DNA of 64,000 bases from [Clostridium] hylemonae DSM 15053 (GTDB lineage Bacteria > Bacillota > Clostridia > Lachnospirales > Lachnospiraceae): contig NZ_CP036524.1 in the NCBI RefSeq assembly GCF_008281175.1, forward strand, positions 3,286,001-3,350,000. The letters are read 5' to 3'. Made by a program: the position numbers and the translations under genes. The notes under the pieces are model-generated. The model was not told the origin of the DNA. It searched no databases and saw only the letters and a list, made by a program, of their open reading frames with translations. Shown one piece after another: positions 1-8,063 of the stretch. The stretch's first letter is position 1, and each line of letters opens with the position of its first letter.

Positions 1-355
1 CGTTGATACAGCCGAACACAAGGCCGAGCAGAAGCGCCAGCGCCAGTGAGAGCCACGGGTTAAATCCGTAATTGACCATCATCATACCTGCGAGAATACC
101 GCACAGCGACGCTATCTTTCCGACGGACAGATCCAGCTCTCCGATGAGCAGAAGCAGTGACTGGGCAATACCGATCATTCCGATGAATGCCAAATCTCTG
201 ATGAGAGACTGCAGGTTATATATATCCAGAAAATACGGAGAAGCTACACTCGCAATAATGATCATCAGCAGCAGTACGACGCCGATCGCTGTCATATTAC
301 TTTTCTTCAACGCATTTACGAAGACGTTGTTTGTCTTTGTTTTCTCTTTATTCAT
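1..355 (-). CDS. Sugar ABC transporter permease, RbsC-like (partial)
   Basis: The N-terminal 118 codons of an inner-membrane permease; the gene runs off the left edge. The ATG at 355 is preceded by GAGGAG. The translation starts MNKEKTKTNN, then a hydrophobic helix, a stretch matching the RbsC/MglC (BPD_transp_2) family, including LLLIGELDLSVG, close to the family motif GGIDLSVG, and further membrane segments. It lies 20 bp after the ATPase gene and completes a binding protein-ATPase-permease operon. It should form the channel for a sugar or polyol imported with the 1942 binding protein. The substrate cannot be told from this part. Confidence 0.88.
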   Translation of the reverse strand, partial: MNKEKTKTNNVFVNALKKSNMTAIGVVLLLMIIIASVASPYFLDIYNLQSLIRDLAFIGMIGIAQSLLLLIGELDLSVGKIASLCGILAGMMMVNYGFNPWLSLALALLLGLVFGCIN

Positions 356-375
356 AATAAACGACTCCTCTTTCT

Positions 376-1857
376 CTAAGAATTTACTCCAATAATAGCA
401 CTCAGGATTGCTTCTTTATCCGCCTCTGCGTCATACTCTCCGGCCTTTTTCCCTTCGTACAGCGCAATGATCCTGTTGGAGCACTTTTTTATCTCCTCCA
501 TCTCCGACGATATGAGGATGATCCCGATCCCTTTATCCTCTGCCAGTTCTTTCATGAGGCGGTATATCTCTGCTTTTGTCCCGACGTCGATCCCCTTCGT
601 CGGTTCATCAAACACAAGCACCTTCGGACTGCAGCACATAGAGCGTCCGATTATGACTTTCTGCTGGTTGCCGCCGCTTAAGAACTGTATCTCCTTCTCT
701 GCGTCCGGCGTCTTGACATCATATGTATCAATGATCCTGCCCGCAAGCTCGTCTTCTTTTCTTTTAGATATGCTGAAACCGCTTTTCAGGTCTTCGAGAG
801 CGGAGACGGAAATGTTCTCACGGATGGACAGCACCGGGAGGATCCCCTGTTTCTTCCGCTCCTCCGGCAGATAAATGAACCCGTGGTTCACAGAATAATT
901 CGTATCTCCCAGCTTCCAGTCCTCGCCGTCCAGCTTTACACTGCCGGAATAAACAGGAAGGTAACCGAAGATCGCCTGCATCAGTTCGCTTCTCCCAGCG
1001 CCTACCAGGCCTGAAAAACCTAATATCTCTCCTTTTTTCAAGGTAAAACTTACATCCGTGAACCGCTCTCCCGTCAGTTTGTTCACTTCGAGAAGCACTT
1101 CATCTGTGACCTTGTCAGAATAAAAGACCTGCTCCTGGTCGAGCTCCCGTCCTGTCATCTGCCGGATCACCCACGGTATATCTATCTCTTCCAATTTGGA
1201 ATAAGCAACTTTTTTTCCATTCCGGAACACTGTCAGCACATCGCCGAGGGCAAATATCTCTTCCAGCTTATGGGAAATGAATATGATCGCTTTGTTTTCT
1301 GCTTTAATTTCTTTTACAATGTCAAATAATATCTGTGTATCACTCGTTGTAAGACTTGTCGTCGGTTCGTCCAGCATCAGCACTTCATAATCCTCATGGA
1401 CGGCTGCTCTTGCGATCTGGAGCAGCTGCTGCGCGGAGACGGATATATCTTTTACAAGATCGTCCGGTTTAACCGGAATGCGGAACTTTTCAAGCAGCGG
1501 AACCGCTTTTTTCTCAAGTTCTTTCTGGTTTACAATTCCTTTCAGGCCGGATCTCTCATATGGCAGGAACAGGTTCTCGGCGACGGACATATAGCCGAAC
1601 AGATCTATCTCCTGCGGCACATATGCCACTTTGTCAAAAAGCACTTTGTTCTTCAGCGCATCCTCACCGCCGATCAGAACCTGACCTTCCTCCGGCTCAT
1701 ATACTCCTGTCAGACACTTGATAAGTGTACTTTTCCCCGCTCCGTTCTCACCGATGACACAGTGGATCTCTCCTGGCTCAAAGGATACATCTACCGAATC
1801 AAGGGCGACGACGCCCGGGAATAATTTCGTGATATTTTGTGCCTCTAATACTTTCAT
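376..1857 (-). CDS. Sugar ABC transporter ATP-binding protein, RbsA/MglA-like
   Basis: Duplicated-cassette ATPase that powers sugar import. The N-terminal cassette has an intact Walker A (GENGAGKST), Walker B (VLMLDEPTTSL) and H-loop (FISHKLEE). The C-terminal cassette has the RbsA-type altered P-loop GLVGAGRSEL, signature LSGGNQQKV and Walker B VLVFDEPTKGID. Length, about 493 residues, is usual for the family. I chose the ATG at 1857 rather than 1863 because AAGGAG then sits 7 bases upstream. It follows the binding protein across a stem-loop and precedes the permease by 20 bp, so it is the middle gene of the importer operon. All catalytic motifs are present, unlike the related protein at 3057. 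Confidence 0.93.
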   Translation of the reverse strand: MKVLEAQNITKLFPGVVALDSVDVSFEPGEIHCVIGENGAGKSTLIKCLTGVYEPEEGQVLIGGEDALKNKVLFDKVAYVPQEIDLFGYMSVAENLFLPYERSGLKGIVNQKELEKKAVPLLEKFRIPVKPDDLVKDISVSAQQLLQIARAAVHEDYEVLMLDEPTTSLTTSDTQILFDIVKEIKAENKAIIFISHKLEEIFALGDVLTVFRNGKKVAYSKLEEIDIPWVIRQMTGRELDQEQVFYSDKVTDEVLLEVNKLTGERFTDVSFTLKKGEILGFSGLVGAGRSELMQAIFGYLPVYSGSVKLDGEDWKLGDTNYSVNHGFIYLPEERKKQGILPVLSIRENISVSALEDLKSGFSISKRKEDELAGRIIDTYDVKTPDAEKEIQFLSGGNQQKVIIGRSMCCSPKVLVFDEPTKGIDVGTKAEIYRLMKELAEDKGIGIILISSEMEEIKKCSNRIIALYEGKKAGEYDAEADKEAILSAIIGVNS

Positions 1858-1872
1858 AGACATGCTCCTTTT

Positions 1873-1927
1873 AAAAAAACGAAGGGCGAGTAACTTGAAT
1901 TAATCCAGTCACAAGCCCCCCGTTTTT
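1873..1927 (-). terminator. Intercistronic stem-loop with T-run
   Basis: On the minus strand AAAACGGGGGGC...GTGACT pairs with AGTTAC...GCCCTTCGTTTT, giving a stem of roughly 18 pairs with two mismatches, ending in seven Ts. It lies between the binding-protein and ATPase genes. In importers of this kind such a partial terminator lets the binding protein be made in excess over the ATPase and permease; here that is inference. Confidence 0.75.
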
Positions 1928-1941
1928 AGTCATTCTGATTG

Positions 1942-2928
1942 TTATTCACTTACAGTTTTGATCCATTCGTCGATGTTTGTCTCATCGATGTATGCGATAC
2001 CTGTGTCAACCTTCTGCGGAATTTCGATTCCGATGGACTGCTGCCACATCATCAGCACTGCCATAGAGCCCTGCATCTGCGGTATTGTGGAAGATGTCGC
2101 TGAGATAGTGCCGCTCTTAACGTAGTCCAGAATCTCAATGAGGTTATCCATTGCCACGAATGTGACATCACCGGCTTTTCCAGCTTCCTCGATGGCTGCC
2201 GCCACACCGGAACCGCAGGCGTCACAGTTCAGATATCCTTTCAGGTCCGGATTGGCCGCAAGAACCGCCGCCGCCTGGGACTGTGCTTCTTCTACGTTGT
2301 CGTTGTCGATACCGCCGTCGATCACTTCGATATTCGGATATTTCTTCAGTGCGTCCAGATGCGCCTGATATCTTTCTGCATGGTTTGGAGCGGAAGGGAA
2401 TCCCTGCATTACTGCAACTTTTCCTTTTTCCCCGATAAGCTCTGCAAGTTTGTCTGCCGCGATAGTCGCCTGCTCTTTAAAGTCGTTGCCCACGCTTGTA
2501 AGTCCGCTGCCTTCCGGTGACGGAGCGTCAAAGAGCACGACCGGGATACCCTGGGACTGGATCTCTTCGATGACCGCCTTGCTTCCTTCATAGTCTACAG
2601 GGTCGACCGCGATGCCGTCCGGCTTTGTTGCGGCCGCCTGCTCCATAACAGAATTCTGCTCTGCCACATCAGACTTGGATGGCGCGCGGTAGTCGATCTT
2701 GACTTCTACGCCGAGCTGGTCAGACAGTGCGTCAGCCTGAAGCTGCGCGCCTTTGTTGACTTCATCAAACCAGGCATGCACACATTTAGGTACAACAACA
2801 AATGTCAGGTCCTCACCTTTTTTCGCCTCTCCTCCGGCGTCTTTTTTGGACTCGCCGGAGTTACATCCTACGAGCATTGCAGTAACCATAACTGCTGCCA
2901 GCAGAACCGATAAAACTTTCTTTTTCAT
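1942..2928 (-). CDS. Sugar-binding lipoprotein of ABC importer (RbsB-like, Peripla_BP_4)
   Basis: Extracytoplasmic solute-binding lipoprotein of 328 residues. It has a positively charged N-terminus, a hydrophobic signal segment and the lipobox LVGC (Cys22), then a Ser/Lys/Gly-rich linker and a type I periplasmic-binding fold typical of ribose/galactose/autoinducer-2 binders, for example KPDGIAVDPVD and GIPVVLFDAPS. The ATG at 2928 has AAAGGAGG upstream. It is the first gene of the importer operon, with its own sigma-A-type promoter at 2976-3004. The trio at 3057-7113 lies directly upstream on the same strand and is the likely regulator. The ligand is unknown; a hexose, pentose or polyol is plausible. 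Confidence 0.92.
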   Translation of the reverse strand: MKKKVLSVLLAAVMVTAMLVGCNSGESKKDAGGEAKKGEDLTFVVVPKCVHAWFDEVNKGAQLQADALSDQLGVEVKIDYRAPSKSDVAEQNSVMEQAAATKPDGIAVDPVDYEGSKAVIEEIQSQGIPVVLFDAPSPEGSGLTSVGNDFKEQATIAADKLAELIGEKGKVAVMQGFPSAPNHAERYQAHLDALKKYPNIEVIDGGIDNDNVEEAQSQAAAVLAANPDLKGYLNCDACGSGVAAAIEEAGKAGDVTFVAMDNLIEILDYVKSGTISATSSTIPQMQGSMAVLMMWQQSIGIEIPQKVDTGIAYIDETNIDEWIKTVSE

Positions 2929-2975
2929 TTACATTTCCTCCTTTATGCTAGTTCTTTCCCTCTTGGAATGGTTTT

Positions 2976-3004
2976 ATTATACATGGAGGAAAATCAGAAT
3001 CCAA
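2976..3004 (-). promoter_or_regulatory. Promoter of the 1942 sugar importer operon
   Basis: Minus-strand -35 TTGGAT (2999-3004) and -10 TATAAT (2976-2981) separated by exactly 17 bases, about 50 bp upstream of the binding-protein start. It sits in the 128-bp gap after the pseudo-ATPase gene, so the importer can be transcribed independently of the regulatory trio. Confidence 0.65.
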
Positions 3005-3056
3005 TGTGACAGGATTTAGATTAAGTGTGAACATTTTAAGGCATTTGCCGCAGCCT

Positions 3057-4475
3057 CTAATCAAGGCTTATGATCTTGTCGGAGATGTCCTCCACATACT
3101 CCTCCCTGGACTTCAGGATGATCACGGCAGTTCCTCTGTTGGCAAACTTTTTGATGTAAGATTTCACGATCGATACCCCGTATACGTCGCACTGGGCAAA
3201 GGGCTCAAACAGGACGAGCACCTTCGGATTGTAGATGTACCAGCGCTCACAGGTGACGCTTATGAGGTCGTTCACCTCCAGGCTGCCCGCCTCCATGTCT
3301 GGCAGCACGGCGTCGCTGTCCATATTCTGTTTCAGCATCTTCGATATGCGCCCGGACGACGCAATATACTCTACGGATGATATTTTCCCGAGAGAAGGCA
3401 GGAGCAGGTTCTGCCCCGCGGACATACGGGTGAACACTTCCTCCTTGCTCCCCATATGCATGACAGACACGACCTTGCCGTGCACGAAGCCGCTGAAATC
3501 ACCGGAGGCGTACTCCTGCGAGTCGACGATGCAGTAAGTATCTCTTCCGGCCTGGCGCCCGGAAAGCAGCAGAAACAGCCTCTCCTTTTCTTTGCTATCC
3601 AGCACAAGAAAGGTGACTACCTCTCCCCTCGAAAAGTTGAAGTCACCTTTTCTGCCGTCCTTAAGCTTTAGCCCCCTGACACGGTATACCGTCTTTTTTT
3701 CTTCGCTCTGCTCCAGTGTATAGCTGTCCATATGTTTCTTTTTGGATTTGATCGTGCTGCCGAGCAGAAACTTTTCCAGGTGCGCGCCGTCCTGTATATA
3801 ATCCTTCCTGCACTTTTTCACGATCCGTCCCTTTTTCATAATGATATATTTATCCGACAGGATGGACAGCACCATATCGGAATGGCTGTTTACAATGACT
3901 GCCAGGCTGCCTTTTGCAAGCTGCTTCATGACACGGGCAAATTCTCCGATGGATTCCGGACGCATTCCCTCGAATTCGTCTTCCACAATGACGATCCGCA
4001 CCCCGTGCCTTCTCGCTTTTACCATGTCGGCGATCCTTTTTTCCAGTTCGGTCAGATCTTTCAGTTTCCGGGAGACGTCGAAGGGAATGCCTAGTTCCTT
4101 AAAATACGCATCCGTCTCCTCCTCCAGAAGCCGTCTTTTCCAGAGCATCTGAAACCAGCCTGAATCTACGAGCCCTATGTATTCTGCCACCGTCCAGTCG
4201 TCTATCGTGTAGTTGGATGCCGCTATGCGGTACACTTTGCCCGCCAGTTCTTCCTGGTCGGACATCTTCACCCCGTCCACGTAAATGTTAAAATCCTGGA
4301 TATCTGCCTCCGCCTCTTTGCTCAGCAGGCGGACGAGCAGATCTTTTCCCGAGTACGTAAGCCCGAGGAAGCCGACGCTCTCCCCCTCCAGAATGCACAT
4401 GGAGATATTTTCCAGCCTCCGGTTGCCGGCATACGTATAGTTCAAATTGTTAATCCGCAGTATTTCTTTCTTCAT
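3057..4475 (-). CDS. Degenerate RbsA-like double ABC ATPase (pseudo-ATPase) in a two-component operon
   Basis: 472 residues with two ABC cassettes laid out as in RbsA/MglA but with broken nucleotide motifs. Cassette 1 has a Walker A remnant GLTYSGKD (Ser/Thr replaced by Asp45), no LSGGQ signature (LTELEKRIAD in its place), an altered Walker B VIVEDEFEGM, and still an H-loop-like NSHSD. Cassette 2 has no P-loop; RbsA's DEPTxGxD is replaced by EPFAQCD (425-430). The start at 4475 (MKKEILRI) is preferred over the longer frame to 4556 because it matches the start of the paralogue at 27778. It overlaps the kinase gene by 26 bp, so translation is probably coupled. It is unlikely to energise transport. 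A regulatory adaptor between the importer and the kinase is my inference; no characterised homologue is known to me. Confidence 0.8.
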   Translation of the reverse strand: MKKEILRINNLNYTYAGNRRLENISMCILEGESVGFLGLTYSGKDLLVRLLSKEAEADIQDFNIYVDGVKMSDQEELAGKVYRIAASNYTIDDWTVAEYIGLVDSGWFQMLWKRRLLEEETDAYFKELGIPFDVSRKLKDLTELEKRIADMVKARRHGVRIVIVEDEFEGMRPESIGEFARVMKQLAKGSLAVIVNSHSDMVLSILSDKYIIMKKGRIVKKCRKDYIQDGAHLEKFLLGSTIKSKKKHMDSYTLEQSEEKKTVYRVRGLKLKDGRKGDFNFSRGEVVTFLVLDSKEKERLFLLLSGRQAGRDTYCIVDSQEYASGDFSGFVHGKVVSVMHMGSKEEVFTRMSAGQNLLLPSLGKISSVEYIASSGRISKMLKQNMDSDAVLPDMEAGSLEVNDLISVTCERWYIYNPKVLVLFEPFAQCDVYGVSIVKSYIKKFANRGTAVIILKSREEYVEDISDKIISLD

Positions 4476-5499
4476 CTTCCAAGCCACCGCCTCTCTCATA
4501 TCCGGCCGGCACAGTGATCTCCACATCCGTCCCCTGGCCGACGGTACTGTATACATTTACCCCGTACTCCTCCCCGAAAAGCAGCTGGATCCTCTTGTGG
4601 ATATTCGGAAGCGCGATCCCTGTGTTCCGCTGTCTGCTGCCGCCGTCATAAAGCTGCATATCCTGCGACTTGATCCTGGCGTTCAGTTCTTTCAGTTCAC
4701 CGCTTTCGATCCCTTTTCCATTGTCGGATATGGTGACGATGAGGTTGCTTTCCGTGACGATGACTTCAATTATCACTTTTCCTCCTTCCAGCTTCTCTTC
4801 CAGACCGTGGAAGATGGCATTTTCCACAACGGGCTGGATGATCAGTCTCGGAATGAGGAAGTCATATGCCGCCTCATCCTCCTCATCAATAATGATCTCC
4901 ATGGAAAAACGGTTGTTGAAGCGGTAGCGCTGTATGAGCATATAGTTGTTAATATTGGCAAATTCGTCACGCAGCGTGACTAGATTGCCTTTTCCGCTGA
5001 TGCTGTACCGGAAAAATGCCGCCAGCGCCTCCACCATCCTGGCGATCTCTATATTGTCGTCCATCAGCGCCTGCCCCCGGATAGACTCAAGCGTGTTGTA
5101 GAGAAAATGCGGGTTGATCTGGCTCTGGAGCTCAGTGAGCTCTGGCTGCTTGTCAAAGATCTTTGCGGAACTCTTGCGCGTCCGCTGATTGGCGTATCTG
5201 TCCGCAAGGCGTTCTATCTGTCCCATATACGGGACGCGCCCCGCCGCCTGCCTGAGCTCTTCCTCTACATTTTCATCCGTTGTACCGTCTTTCTGCGTGA
5301 AGCCGTCCAGTGTCTCTGCAAAGTTTTTAACAGGGATATAGACAGCCGCCGCCAGATAGACTAACATTCCGGTCTGGATGAGGATAACTGCCGGAATCAT
5401 TTCCGGGGCATATCCATTTCTTTCCACTATAATAAAAAGAAGGAGCAGGAAGACAATTTCACTTAATATTACCGTTCTCAATCTTCTGACCAGTTTCAT
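4450..5499 (-). CDS. Sensor histidine kinase, YesM/LytS type, without extracytoplasmic sensor domain
   Basis: 349-residue membrane kinase. Two hydrophobic helices (about 10-25 and 35-57) are separated by only about ten residues, so there is almost no outside loop. A short linker leads to the His_kinase domain with the phospho-acceptor motif INPHFLYNTLE (His131) and a HATPase_c domain with N-box PVVENAIFHGLE and SDNGKGI. YesM relatives normally carry a large extracytoplasmic sensor of around 250 residues, which is missing. The signal must therefore come through the membrane segments or a partner, most simply the co-encoded pseudo-ATPase. It is preceded by the response regulator gene (9 bp gap) and overlaps the pseudo-ATPase gene. 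Confidence 0.9.
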   Translation of the reverse strand: MKLVRRLRTVILSEIVFLLLLFIIVERNGYAPEMIPAVILIQTGMLVYLAAAVYIPVKNFAETLDGFTQKDGTTDENVEEELRQAAGRVPYMGQIERLADRYANQRTRKSSAKIFDKQPELTELQSQINPHFLYNTLESIRGQALMDDNIEIARMVEALAAFFRYSISGKGNLVTLRDEFANINNYMLIQRYRFNNRFSMEIIIDEEDEAAYDFLIPRLIIQPVVENAIFHGLEEKLEGGKVIIEVIVTESNLIVTISDNGKGIESGELKELNARIKSQDMQLYDGGSRQRNTGIALPNIHKRIQLLFGEEYGVNVYSTVGQGTDVEITVPAGYERGGGLEDEERNTAD

Positions 5500-5508
5500 A
5501 TTCTCCTC

Positions 5509-7113
5509 CTAAGAATGCAGCTTGCGATACAGCGCCGGTTTCACACCGACTACTTTTGCGAATGTCTGGCTGAAATATCGGGAGTCTTTATATCCGACGC
5601 GCTCTCCGATGGCCGCAATCGTCTCATTTGAGCTGCAGAGCATCTCCTTCGCCTTCTCCATGCGCACGTTCATGAGATAAGCGCTGAAGTTCATGCCCGC
5701 TTCTTTTTTGAACAGTACGCTGAAATAGACCGGGTTCAGCCCGATGACTTCCGCGATATCTTCCAGCACGATCTTTTCGTTGTAGTGCTCGTCAATGTAC
5801 TGCTTTGCCTGGCGGACGGGCTTTACCGACTCGTCCTCCGCAGCCGCCCGGTTCATGTCAAGATAACTGCCAAGCTCGGTCTTAAGCAGGTTCTTAAGCT
5901 GTGTGATGGAATAACAGTGCTGACAGCTGCCGCCAAGCCTTTTTCTCAACTGGCGCGACTCTTCCTGGTGGAGATCCATGTAACCGAAGAAAAGGTCGAT
6001 CAGTTCCTCCGCAGCGGTATAGCATCCGGAGAAGTCAATGTCATCGCGCAGCATGAAGCTGCTGAATATCTGGTTGAGACACTGCTCCATATTCTCTCTT
6101 GAATACACTTCCAGGCTGGCCAGGAAGCTTTCCCGGTACCGCTCCACCGGATTTTCGTCCGTATTGTCTACTCCCCGCGCCGCGGCCTCTGCGTAGATGA
6201 GCCGCCCGGTCCCCATTTTAATACGGTTTCCGACCGCCCGGTTTGCCTCCCTGATGGAAAACCGGATCCCTGCAAAGTCCGTCCGCTCTGTGCCGACGCC
6301 GATCGTCACCTCATACTGCTCGAAACCTATGAGATACTCTTTTATCTCCGAGAGGATGTCATTGATGCTGTTTTTGATCAGCTTGGCTCTGCTGTAATCA
6401 TAGTTAAACAGACAGTAGATGTGCAGGTTCTCCTTTTCACATATGAGCACTTCCTCGGACACTTCTTTCAGTATCCCCTCCACGATCGTGACAATGCGCT
6501 CCACCGTCAGCCGGTCCTGCTTCCGGTCGCTCTTACTGTAATCCACATAATCAAGCTTGATGTCGATCCCCCGGTAGACCTCCCCCTCAAGGGCGACTCT
6601 CGCATCCTCCACCTCGTCCGCGTCTTCCTGCTCAATAATATTTTTCAGAAAGTCACGCTTGATGATCTGCCGGCTCTGCGTCACCTTCTCCTGCAGCTCC
6701 TGCCTCTCCTTTATCTGGTGCTCCTTCTGCAGGAATTCCTTATGTATTTTCTTCAACACTTTATTCAGCTCATCTTCACTGATCGGCTTCAGCAGATAGT
6801 CGTCCACCCCGTACTGAAGCGCCCGGTGCGCGTACTCGAATTCTTTATACCCGCTGATCACGACAAACTTGATGTCTCTGCTTATCTCCCGCGTCATGCA
6901 GATCAGATCAAGGCCGCTCAGCTTCGGCATACGGATATCTGTGATAACAATGTCCGGCCTCTTTTCCTTGATGATCTGGAACGCAGTCTCCCCATTATCC
7001 ACGGCATCCACAAATTCCATATCATACTCGTCCCACTTGATCAGCTTCCTGATCAACATTCCAATCCTAAATTCATCGTCCACAATCAGTACACGCCATT
7101 TTCTATTCTGCAT
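5509..7113 (-). CDS. Response regulator, YesN type (REC + AraC HTH)
   Basis: 534-residue two-domain regulator. The N-terminal receiver has the acidic pair VDDE, phospho-acceptor Asp59 in VITDIRMPK and a conserved Lys in YLLKPI. A long middle region resembles the linker of YesN-type regulators. The C-terminal AraC-type double helix-turn-helix spans about the last 100 residues (VLEDIAEVIGLNPVYFSVLFKK and GYKDSRYFSQTFAKVVG). The ATG at 7113 has GGAAGGTG upstream. It is first in the regulatory operon and has a clear promoter at 7171-7199. It probably activates the importer operon starting at 2928; that is inferred from position. Confidence 0.93.
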   Translation of the reverse strand: MQNRKWRVLIVDDEFRIGMLIRKLIKWDEYDMEFVDAVDNGETAFQIIKEKRPDIVITDIRMPKLSGLDLICMTREISRDIKFVVISGYKEFEYAHRALQYGVDDYLLKPISEDELNKVLKKIHKEFLQKEHQIKERQELQEKVTQSRQIIKRDFLKNIIEQEDADEVEDARVALEGEVYRGIDIKLDYVDYSKSDRKQDRLTVERIVTIVEGILKEVSEEVLICEKENLHIYCLFNYDYSRAKLIKNSINDILSEIKEYLIGFEQYEVTIGVGTERTDFAGIRFSIREANRAVGNRIKMGTGRLIYAEAAARGVDNTDENPVERYRESFLASLEVYSRENMEQCLNQIFSSFMLRDDIDFSGCYTAAEELIDLFFGYMDLHQEESRQLRKRLGGSCQHCYSITQLKNLLKTELGSYLDMNRAAAEDESVKPVRQAKQYIDEHYNEKIVLEDIAEVIGLNPVYFSVLFKKEAGMNFSAYLMNVRMEKAKEMLCSSNETIAAIGERVGYKDSRYFSQTFAKVVGVKPALYRKLHS

Positions 7114-7170
7114 CCCTTACACCTTCCGTCAAATTTACCTGTTATCGTTATGTAAAATTTATTATGTTAT

Positions 7171-7199
7171 ATTATAATGGTTTAATATTTAATTAGCAA
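7171..7199 (-). promoter_or_regulatory. Promoter of the 5509-7113 regulator operon
   Basis: Minus-strand -35 TTGCTA (7194-7199), 17-base spacer, -10 TATAAT (7171-7176). The same -35/-10/spacing, with an almost identical AT-rich spacer start, recurs at 63411-63439 in front of the canonical rpiB. Confidence 0.7.
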
Positions 7200-7210
7200 C
7201 ACGGGAATGA

Positions 7211-7290
7211 CTGGGGACACCCTGAAACGAGATGGGGACGGAGGAAAATTAATTTTCCTCCGTCCCCATCTCGTTTCAGGGTGTCCCCAG
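7211..7290. repeat. Perfect 80-bp palindrome (REP-like element, copy 1)
   Basis: The 40 bases 7211-7250 are the exact reverse complement of 7251-7290. Each arm reads CTGGGGACACCCTGAAACGA followed by GATGGGGACGGAGGAAAATT. Shorter relatives sharing GGGGACGG and a tail TCGTTTCAGGGTGTCCC or near match occur at 20932-21012 and 31942-31999. The right arm runs into the 3' end of the racemase gene and supplies its last codons and stop. The form suggests a REP/RAYT-mobilised element; no transposase is in the window. It can also act as a terminator for the operon ending at 7276. Confidence 0.85.
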
Positions 7291-8043
7291 CCCGTACGGT
7301 TCTATTTTCCACTCTTTCATCTCATCTTCCGGCGGTCTTTCATACAAGCCCCGTCTGCTGAAGCTCCAGCCTGCCTTTTCCTTCATCTCCAAAAGATATT
7401 CGGTATGCTTAAGACCCGCCACCATGGAATCGATCACCGGTACGTGGAATTCTTTCTGAAGCTCCTCATAGAATCCAAACTGCATACTGCACCCAAGGAT
7501 GATCACTTCCGCGCGGTCTGTCTCGATCGCCGCCCGGATCTCCCGCTTCATCCGCCGGACCGTCTCTTCTTCATTCTCGTGGAACTCAAGCACTCCCATA
7601 CCGAGGCTCCTGAAGGAGGCGAGCTTGCTTAAAAGGCCGTATCTGTGGACATTTTCTTTCATCTGGGGGATCCACTTATCCCGCCCCACTATGACCGAAA
7701 ACTGGTTCCCCAGCACGGCCGCCAGATGCATACTCGCTTCGCCGGGCGCCGTGACGACTATGTTCCGGCTGATCTCCCGCGCCGGGTATAAAAAGGGATC
7801 GTCAAAGCAGCTGATGATCACCGCGTCAAACCCATCCTTTTCTGCCCTCAGCACTTCTTTTAAGATGCCGTTTCCCGCAATGGCCTGATAATACTGATAT
7901 TCCAAATGCTTCGGCCCTGTATCCAGGCTTCTCACCTCAAGCTCCGTATTGTTATCCTTATATTGGCACAGATAAGATCGGATCGTTGGATTTAGATCAC
8001 TGTATGCAACTGCTTTTAAAAATAAGATTCGTTTTTTTCCCAT
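7276..8043 (-). CDS. Asp/Glu/hydantoin racemase-family protein
   Basis: 255 residues of the cofactor-independent Asp/Glu/hydantoin racemase superfamily. The two catalytic cysteines are in place, Cys79 (IISCFDDP) and Cys185 (ILGCSMQFG), each in the usual strand-turn context, and GAKH-like C-terminal pieces (SMVAGLKHTEYL) match hydantoin racemase (HyuA) relatives. It is the last gene of the 11-gene minus-strand operon. Its final residues, GLGTP and stop, are encoded inside the 80-bp palindrome, so the element probably replaced the native 3' end. It may racemise an amino acid, hydantoin or other alpha-substituted acid released by the operon's hydrolases. The substrate is unknown. Confidence 0.85.
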   Translation of the reverse strand: MGKKRILFLKAVAYSDLNPTIRSYLCQYKDNNTELEVRSLDTGPKHLEYQYYQAIAGNGILKEVLRAEKDGFDAVIISCFDDPFLYPAREISRNIVVTAPGEASMHLAAVLGNQFSVIVGRDKWIPQMKENVHRYGLLSKLASFRSLGMGVLEFHENEEETVRRMKREIRAAIETDRAEVIILGCSMQFGFYEELQKEFHVPVIDSMVAGLKHTEYLLEMKEKAGWSFSRRGLYERPPEDEMKEWKIEPYGLGTP

Positions 8044-8063
8044 ATACGCTCCCTGCCTGTATG

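Noticed and set aside
3057-4475. Treating the degenerate ABC proteins as pseudogenes
   Set aside because: Both copies have long intact frames, good starts coupled to the kinase genes and a shared new motif, so loss of ATPase motifs looks selected rather than decay.
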